Shown in pieces: positions 59,101 to 64,000 of a stretch of 64,000 nt of DNA. How positions within the stretch are numbered: the first letter of the stretch is position 1; every line of letters begins with the position of its first letter. The notes below the pieces were generated by a model. The model had not been told where the DNA came from. It did not search any database and was given only the letters and a program-made list of their open reading frames with translations. The position numbers were made by a program, and so were the translations under genes. Origin of the DNA: Apus apus. Lineage: Eukaryota > Chordata > Aves > Apodiformes > Apodidae. Location: contig NC_067289.1 in assembly GCF_020740795.1 (NCBI RefSeq), positions 26,716,108 to 26,780,107 of the forward strand. The letters run 5' to 3'.

Positions 59101-62100
59101 AATTTGTTAATCAAGATGGGTTTTGCTTCCTCAAATCTTCTGCAGCCATTAATGGTTACATGTATGGAAATCAGCCTGGTCTTGAGATGTGTAAAGGAAG
59201 CGTGGTTTCCTGGCACTTGATGGGCTTGGGGTCAGAAGCTGATGTCCATGGGATATACTTTTCAGAAAACACATTCATAACTAAAGGAACAAGAAGAGAC
59301 ACCGCAAATCTGTTTCCACATACATTTCTGACAGCTGTTATGAAGCCTGATTCTGAAGGTAAATGTTTTGTTTTAAAACTCTTGTTACTAGTTTAGAAAC
59401 TGTTAACCTATTAACATTTTGTGCTTAGAGACAAGTTGTAAATAGCTGATATTTTGACCTTTTGGTTGCTAAAACCATGTATAGTTGTGTTTCAGGGGCA
59501 GCAAACATCTTCATAGGATGTAAGCTCTGAGTGCTAAAGCCTTGATTTTTCTAGCTTCTGTGTATGCTGAATATTATTACCAGAAGTAGCCATACTACAC
59601 CAAGACTTGATTTTGCATGAGCAGTAGCCTGTGTCTCAGTCTCCAGACACCAGATCACCACAGGTAATACAGTCTCTGGATCTACTAGTAACAGATGTTT
59701 GTCCTCAAGTCTGTCTTTCTTGTACAACCTCTAGGAGTTTTTGAAGTGTCCTGCCTGACAACAGATCACTACACAGGGGGCATGAAACAGCATTACAAAG
59801 TGAAACGATGCCATTGGTGGAATGTGGATCCCTCTCTGTATTTGCATGAAAAGACTTACTATATTGCTGCAGTGGAAGTTGAATGGGACTATTCTCCTAA
59901 CAGGACTTGGGAATTTGAGCGGCATCAATACCATGAGGAAAGGTACTTTGGAATATACACAAGAAAGAAAAATGCAAAAAAGCAAAGGACCATCTTACTT
60001 CCCCTCTGAACCTTCTCCTTCTGTAGGCATTTCTAGAGACACTTTCTTTAACATATCTTTCTAGGCCTCACTTGAATTTGTGATTCTTCTCCAGTAATGT
60101 TGCTATGTAACTGTGAGCAGACAGTGTGATGTTCATGAAAAGCAGCACAGATCTTCTGTGGGGCTGCTGCAGATTTTTGTGAATCTTGGATAGAGCCTCT
60201 GTGTGTATTAGTTACTGATATTGGTGCAGTCCTTGATGTGGAATGCCTAAACAGAACTAAAATGTTCATTAAGTCTTAGATACAATGACTACTTTGTGCT
60301 GATAGTAACTTTGTGCTGTACTAACGACATGTGACCTGTCTGTCTCATGTTTATCTGTATTCTGAGAAAGGTTCTTTTTCACTGCTCTCAGTTTCTTTAA
60401 CTTAGTCCAAGACCAAATTCATTCACTACCAAGCTCTGTCACCTGGGTGTTTTATTCACAGTATTTGAATCTCAGTGAGAGGGAACTGATTGGCTCAAAT
60501 AATTAATGCAAATTAGCAGAAGAGGCTAAACAATGAAGTGATTAATTTCTATGTGTTCCACCTGTATCACTTCATTTGAGGTTAGAGTAGTAGATTGTAA
60601 CTGCCTATAGTTTTTATTTTTAATTGACAACTGTATTTTCTTCCTTTTCCTCAGCCTGATAGCACGTCTTTGCCTTGCATAGCACAGTGGGCTCTGGCAT
60701 AGTGCTGAGCACAAGGAATATAGACTATGCTTTTACCAGACTGGTTTTTTCCCCACTGTCTCTGAGGATCTGTCCCTCACTTTTAATTTCAGCAAGGCAC
60801 TTCAGATTTACAAGTTTTAGGCTTCATTTCAGATCTACAGAAATCACTTGAGTGCTCTGGTTTTTGGTATACAAATTGCTGGATGACTTCTTGCAGTCTG
60901 AAATACCAGCCACGAAAAGCACTCTACATTCTCTCAGATACTACAGAGACTTGGAGCACTTACAGTGGTTTTTTATTTCTTTCAGGTTAAGATAAACCTC
61001 CCAGCTTAAAAAGAATGTCTTCATGTTGAATATACCAGTGGCCTATGAGATTACTGTTTCACTGAGCTGGATTTTTGTTTAATGATTAATTGACATACCT
61101 GCAAAATATTTAAAATACACTAAGAAGTGTGCATATTTTTATCTCAATTTTCTCAAATTCTTTCTTCCTCCCTTTTCCTCCCAGCCCTGGCAACCCATTT
61201 TTAAATAAAGAAGACAAATTCATTGGCTCAAAATACAGAAAGGTGGTGTATCGGGAGTACACTGATCAGACATTCAGTACTCCCAAACACAGAGCAGAGG
61301 AGCAGCAGCACCTGGAAATTCAAGGTATAGTAATTGTGAAGTTCACTTTTGAAACTGGGAAACAGTTAAACAAAACAAGAAGATAGTATTTGAACAATAA
61401 TGAGTGTTGTTCTACCCACACAAAACCTCTAAAATGACCTGGAATTGCTACTTTCGTTATGGTGCTTTCCTTCTAAGATGACATTGCTTGCTTTGCAAGG
61501 AAAAAACCCTTGTTTTTCTGCCTGATCACACACCAGTACTTACAAAGACAGCGTAAAACTGGGCAGAAATATTCAAACTGATTTTAAAATCACAGTAGGT
61601 GCTCAAGGCTTTTGAAACTTGGGCCTCTACTTAGGTGATTAACTTCAGCTCCTCGAGTTGGTGTATCCCAGGGAATAACATTATCCATGTACAGGTTTTA
61701 GGTGAATTATAAGCCAATGTTGTTGTGCATTTGAACACAGAAAACTGTCTTGCTCTGCTCTGACCTCCTGTAAAACCAAGTTAATCTTTCCTTTCAATCC
61801 AACAGGGCCACTGCTTATGTCAAATATTGGAGATAAAATTATAGTAGTTTTTAAGAACTTGGCATCAAGACCTTATTCTATCCATGCCCATGGAGTGAAA
61901 ACAGACAGTTCTGTTGTTGCTGTAACTAACCCAGGTATCAAAGCATCCTTCTTTATTTCTAGCAGGTAACATCAAGCCTTCTAGCAACGTTTAGCAAAGT
62001 TTCATTTGAGGATAGCTGGAGAGACTTCATTTTTGTTTGTTTGTTTCTACCTCAGTTTTTTTTTAATTTGTTATGCTGCTGATGAGAAATATTTCTACAA

Positions 62101-64000
62101 TTTCAATGGTCCTGCAAACTATTGCTATGTATCCTACTCCTTGGCAGATCAGTCATTTTTTTGACACAGTGTGGCTGCACCTTTCATGAAAGCAAACAAA
62201 TATGGCTGCAGAGGGAGAGCACAGCTTATGCTAGCTATTATTTCAAAAGTTCCTTTGTGATCTCTACAGAAGATACAATTGGTTTCATTAAGTCTGGTGA
62301 ACTGGAGAGTGTAGTTGCACAAGAAAACATTGGCCAGAAGAGTCAGGGATCTGGAGAAGGGAAATAACAGTAAACTAGCCAGTGCAGTATTTGGGAAGAG
62401 GAAGTTTAAGACAAATATAAGCTCTAAATGGAGATAACATCTCTTTCAGGATGACCTATTATGGGTCATCACACAGAAAACTTCTAAAATTCATCAATAT
62501 TTATTCAATTCAGGTGAAACAAAGACCTATGTCTGGAAAATCCCAGAGAGATCTGGTTCTGGGAGAGGAGATCCAGATTGTATTGCATGGGCATACCATT
62601 CAACAGTGGACATCATTAAGGTATATGATTAGTACCACTATAAGTGGTTTTGCTCACAACAACACAGGTACTGCTACAGCAAAAGGGAGATGAATGTGAA
62701 AAGCTGCTTTTTTTTTTTTTTTTTTGTCAAGTCATTCCCCCCATGACCAGGCCTTTGAATGTAAAGCTCTCTTGAATGTTGCAATGAATTCAAGGCAGAA
62801 TTTGAGAGTCACAGCCCTTCATGTTCTTGCTCCCTGTTTCTTCTGCTTTCTCTATAGATCACCTCGCTCAGATTTTGTTCTTAAAGCTCACACTTCACAG
62901 CTTGCTCAGTATCTCAACAGTCACGTGTGGGAAACCTCACATGCAGCTGTGGAACATGAATCTGCCATGTTTTTCCAAGGGCCCATGAACTCAACATAAC
63001 CTTGGTTGTCAGGCACTGGCTGCCCTGATTCCCAGATACCAATAGCTGTAAAAATACTGAGAGGATTCATGTTTGCATTTAAACTGCTCCTGCTTTGTCA
63101 CATTTTGTAATTAGATGATTTTTCATTTGTAATTTCAGGACACTTACAGTGGATTAATAGGCACACTTGTTGTGTGTCGTAGACGTTATTTGCCATCATT
63201 TCATACTAAAGAGAAAGTTCAGTTTGCTCTTCTTTTTATGGTTTTTGATGAAAATGAGTCATGGTACTTGGATGAAAACATTAAAACCTATTCTGCCAAC
63301 CCACACCTTGTTGACAAAGAGGATGAGGAATTCCTTGAAAGTAATAAAATGCACGGTATGTTTCCCAGTTTACTGGATGTAACTATAAAATTACATATTT
63401 GAAAGTAGTGCATATACATTTGACTTTCTCATCCCCTCTGAATTTCCAGTGGAAAACCTGAAAAATTTAACTCAATCTATTTTAAAACATAGTTAATGCC
63501 TCCAAATGACTTGTGGGGTTTTTGTTTTGTTGGTTTGGGCTTTTTGTTTTTTAACACCTATGAAAAAATGCTCCGATGTTGAAGTTTTGAGAGAGTAAAA
63601 ATACAATCTGAAATTTTTATTTTGTATCAGTGAACAACTGTTCTGGATCAGTTGGAAAAGCAATGTGTGTCCTGAAACTATGTCCTGGTAAGGCTTACCC
63701 TTTACAAAGAGCTGCAGGAAATGCAGATATTTAAGAACTGCAGTATTAGTGATGGTGTAGTGTGAACTTTCAACTATGTCTTATTTTCTAGTTAAATATA
63801 GAACATTTACTGTTTTGCTTTTATATACCCCTCAAAGCCATTACTTTTGCCTGGCATTGGCTTTCAAATCTTGTATACTATTTAAGTTTAGAGAGTCAGG
63901 ATGCATAAAATCTTATTTGTTTTCTCTGTCTTGCCCTTTCCCTCTTTTTAGCCATTAATGGAAAGGTGTTTGGAAATTTACATGGTCTGACCATGCATGT
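47016..64000 (+). CDS. CP: Ceruloplasmin (multicopper ferroxidase), 17 coding exons, 3' end outside window
   Basis: Seventeen exons join in frame into 966 codons plus 2 nt; human CP precursor is about 1065 aa, so roughly 100 C-terminal residues lie to the right. A signal peptide of 19 residues ends ..CQAGA, and the mature start [16 protein letters not shown] matches CP. Six cupredoxin-like domains are expected and five and a half are present. Trinuclear-cluster ligands of domain 1 are His122, His124 (HPH) and His182, His184 (HSH). Type 1 copper ligands are His297, Cys340, His345, Met350 in domain 2 and His647, Cys690, His695, Met700 in domain 4. Disulfide pairs C176-C202, C278-C359, C525-C551, C628-C709 and C865-C891 match the human spacing. 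The domain 6 ligands are beyond the edge. CP oxidises Fe(II) for loading of transferrin and carries plasma copper (family knowledge). A hephaestin paralogue is less likely because of the secreted N-terminus and the synteny. Confidence 0.96.
48087..48138. repeat. 23-bp tandem duplication
   Basis: The unit GCAGGGTGTCTCACCTGAAA plus GCT is present twice, exactly, at 48087-48109 and 48110-48132, followed by the first six bases of a third copy. It lies in CP intron 1. Confidence 0.95.
49848..50092 (+). CDS. CP: CP coding exon 2 (domain 1, first His pair)
   Basis: This exon is 245 nt between TTACAG|GCAAGC and GAAG|GTAAGG, ending in phase 1. It encodes [27 protein letters not shown] and the trinuclear ligand motif TLHPHGVRY (His122, His124). 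RNYT is a possible N-glycan site. Confidence 0.95.
51312..51524 (+). CDS. CP: CP coding exon 3 (domain 1, second His pair)
   Basis: This exon is 213 nt between TTTCAG|GTGCTT and AAAAG|GTAAAC, ending in phase 1. It encodes [22 protein letters not shown] and [15 protein letters not shown] (His182, His184), then [12 protein letters not shown]. Confidence 0.95.
52031..52204 (+). CDS. CP: CP coding exon 4 (domain 2 start)
   Basis: This exon is 174 nt between TTTTCAG|ATAAAA and CACT|GTGAGA, ending in phase 1. It encodes [20 protein letters not shown] and the acidic [14 protein letters not shown] block. His262 closes this block, where human domain 2 has Tyr. Confidence 0.95.
52799..53053 (+). CDS. 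CP: CP coding exon 5 (domain 2 type 1 copper ligands)
   Basis: This exon is 255 nt between CTTTTAG|CAATC and GAAG|GTACAG, ending in phase 1. It encodes [17 protein letters not shown] (Glu293, His297) and [14 protein letters not shown] (Cys340, Asp344, His345). NLT at 274-276 is a sequon. Confidence 0.95.
53853..54018 (+). CDS. CP: CP coding exon 6 (end of domain 2, start of domain 3)
   Basis: This exon is 166 nt between TTTCCAG|GTGGTA and GACAG|GTAAAT, ending in phase 2. It supplies axial Met350 and Cys359, then domain 3 [19 protein letters not shown] at 393-395 is a sequon. Confidence 0.94.
54580..55410 (+). mobile_element. CR1 LINE, sense copy in CP intron 6, internally deleted
   Basis: Recognisable CR1 blocks in order are CCCAGTTGGAGGCCTGTAGC, TTGCAGATGACACCAGATTG (degraded catalytic-box region), GAGAGAATTGGGGTTGTTTA and GGAGGGATTCAAGAAATGTG. 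The tail is TAATGATTCTGTGTTTCTGTG. Some reverse transcriptase sequence between the catalytic box and the CTGCACCGTGAGCAGTGTG block is missing, and several frameshifts are present. A (GTTT)n expansion at about 55311-55331 interrupts the 3' end. It is old and inactive. Confidence 0.9.
55467..55606 (+). CDS. CP: CP coding exon 7 (domain 3)
   Basis: This exon is 140 nt between TTCACACAG|TGAATC and TTAG|GTAAGA, ending in phase 1. It encodes [20 protein letters not shown] and [17 protein letters not shown]1 copy ends about 56 bp upstream of the acceptor. Confidence 0.95.
56183..56308 (+). CDS. CP: CP coding exon 8 (domain 3, GC-rich, divergent loop)
   Basis: This exon is 126 nt between TTTTTTAG|GACCCG and CAAG|GTGGGC, ending in phase 1. 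It encodes [20 protein letters not shown], then a divergent [13 protein letters not shown] with two cysteines (Cys482, Cys490) not in human. It is much more GC-rich than the other CP exons. Confidence 0.9.
56396..56607 (+). CDS. CP: CP coding exon 9 (domain 3 end)
   Basis: This exon is 212 nt between ATGGCAG|GTACTG and AAACAG|GTGAGT, ending in phase 0. It encodes [31 protein letters not shown] and [12 protein letters not shown]. The intron before it is only 87 bp. The segment before SPASHV is about 13 residues shorter than in human. Confidence 0.94.
56803..56836 (+). repeat. (TTTG)n / (TTTTG)n simple repeat
   Basis: A short TTTG run passes into TTTTG units in CP intron 9. Confidence 0.85.
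57188..57338 (+). CDS. CP: CP coding exon 10 (domain 4 start)
   Basis: This exon is 151 nt between CTCAACAG|AAAAAT and CACT|GTAAGA, ending in phase 1. It encodes [15 protein letters not shown] and [14 protein letters not shown], ending at His612 of the domain 4 iron-holding motif. Confidence 0.95.
57693..58350 (-). mobile_element. CR1 LINE, antisense copy in CP intron 10
   Basis: Reverse-complement CR1 blocks are seen on the plus strand: CTGCTCAGGCAGGGTCACCC near the 3' end, CCTCCAAGGACAGAGACTTC, CCCTCTCAGTGAAAAAAGTG, GGTGTGGCCTCAGCAGTGCT and GGCCACGCTTTGCCTCATGC. The layout parallels the copy at 9317 but represents a different, more diverged subfamily with a GC-rich 3' part. The reading frame is broken many times. 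Confidence 0.88.
59146..59358 (+). CDS. CP: CP coding exon 11 (domain 4 type 1 copper His)
   Basis: This exon is 213 nt between TCTGCAG|CCATTA and GAAG|GTAAAT, ending in phase 1. It encodes [18 protein letters not shown] and [14 protein letters not shown] (Glu643, His647), then [15 protein letters not shown]. Confidence 0.95.
59735..59942 (+). CDS. CP: CP coding exon 12 (domain 4 Cys-His-Met, domain 5 start)
   Basis: This exon is 208 nt between CCTCTAG|GAGTTT and GAAAG|GTACTT, ending in phase 2. It encodes [16 protein letters not shown] (Cys690, His695, Met700) and [19 protein letters not shown]. The donor is weak, but the join to exon 13 is in frame and the domain 4-5 segment keeps the human length. 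Confidence 0.92.
61185..61324 (+). CDS. CP: CP coding exon 13 (domain 5)
   Basis: This exon is 140 nt between CCTCCCAG|CCCTGG and CAAG|GTATAG, ending in phase 1. It encodes [20 protein letters not shown] and [11 protein letters not shown]. The usual HLGILG at its end is HLEIQG. Confidence 0.94.
61806..61934 (+). CDS. CP: CP coding exon 14 (domain 5)
   Basis: This exon is 129 nt between CCAACAG|GGCCAC and CCCAG|GTATCA, ending in phase 1. It encodes [20 protein letters not shown] and [11 protein letters not shown]. Confidence 0.94.
62514..62620 (+). CDS. CP: CP coding exon 15 (domain 5)
   Basis: This exon is 107 nt between AATTCAG|GTGAAA and ATTAAG|GTATAT, ending in phase 0. It encodes [16 protein letters not shown] and [15 protein letters not shown] His replaces the second Tyr of YYSTVD. 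Confidence 0.94.
63139..63355 (+). CDS. CP: CP coding exon 16 (domain 5 end, domain 6 start)
   Basis: This exon is 217 nt between ATTTCAG|GACACT and CACG|GTATGT, ending in phase 1. It encodes [37 protein letters not shown] and [12 protein letters not shown]. Glu945 and His950 correspond to the human domain 6 iron-holding pair. Confidence 0.95.
63952..64000 (+). CDS. CP: CP coding exon 17 (partial, cut by window edge)
   Basis: It begins after CTTTTTAG and encodes [17 protein letters not shown] before the window ends. The domain 6 copper ligands should follow immediately to the right. Confidence 0.92.

Larger units (their letters stand above)
54019..59145 (+). other. CP introns 6-10
   Basis: Introns lie at 54019-55466, 55607-56182, 56309-56395, 56608-57187 and 57339-59145. 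Intron 6 carries a sense CR1, intron 10 an antisense CR1, and intron 9 a (TTTG)n run. The end of intron 10 (about 59038-59085) is an almost pure A/T stretch. Confidence 0.8.
59359..63951 (+). other. CP introns 11-16
   Basis: Introns lie at 59359-59734, 59943-61184, 61325-61805, 61935-62513, 62621-63138 and 63356-63951. A 20-base T run sits at about 62706-62726. I see no other gene or clear mobile element. Confidence 0.75.

Noticed and set aside
47016-64000. Hephaestin or hephaestin-like identity for the multicopper oxidase
   Set aside because: The exon-by-exon similarity, short secreted N-terminus and linkage to TM4SF18 point to CP. The C-terminus, which would show a membrane anchor if hephaestin, is outside the window, so this is strong but not absolute.
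1-64000. CRISPR arrays, operons, phage or other prokaryotic systems
   Set aside because: The window has spliced vertebrate genes, CR1 LINEs and poly(A) signals; no regularly spaced direct repeats of CRISPR type occur.

Overview
The window is vertebrate nuclear DNA, almost certainly from a bird. The evidence is several CR1 LINE copies with the typical avian CR1 3' end, spliced genes with short exons and moderate introns, and the gene order TM4SF4 - TM4SF1 - TM4SF18 - CP. This matches, in reverse orientation, the order I recall for human 3q25. The species cannot be fixed from this sequence.

Layout. (1) 21-2702, minus strand: the first three coding exons of a TM4SF4-type four-transmembrane L6 gene; its last exons lie left of the window. 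(2) 2703-28628: about 26 kb with no recognisable coding exon, holding CR1 copies (the largest at 9317-10216) and an isolated CpG island at 18290-18905 that contains a 17-unit GC-rich minisatellite. (3) 28629-33294, plus: a complete five-coding-exon TM4SF1 gene (203 aa) with its poly(A) signal. (4) 36569-42173, plus: a complete five-coding-exon TM4SF18 gene (201 aa) with its poly(A) signal. (5) 42190-46800: intergenic DNA with an LTR-like repeat. (6) 46831 to the right edge, plus: ceruloplasmin (CP), with a TATA promoter and 17 coding exons (966 codons plus 2 nt). It is open at the right edge inside domain 6.

How the genes relate. The three TM4SF genes are tandem paralogues with the same exon plan (first exon 174-177 nt, second 90 nt, third ending in phase 2, fourth 181 nt where seen), with TM4SF4 inverted relative to the other two. 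They encode membrane organisers of the L6 family. CP is functionally unrelated: it is a secreted multicopper ferroxidase. Every exon junction given here was placed by hand from GT/AG sites, and each preserves the reading frame.

Most interesting observation. In CP domain 2, three residues that human ceruloplasmin has lost from the type 1 copper and adjacent iron-holding site (human Leu, Asn and Tyr) are Met350, Asp344 and His262 here. Domain 2 therefore looks like a complete ferroxidase subsite, as in domain 4. Domain 3 has a shortened loop with two extra cysteines, and the N-glycan sites differ from those I recall for human CP. Human comparisons are from memory and need an alignment.
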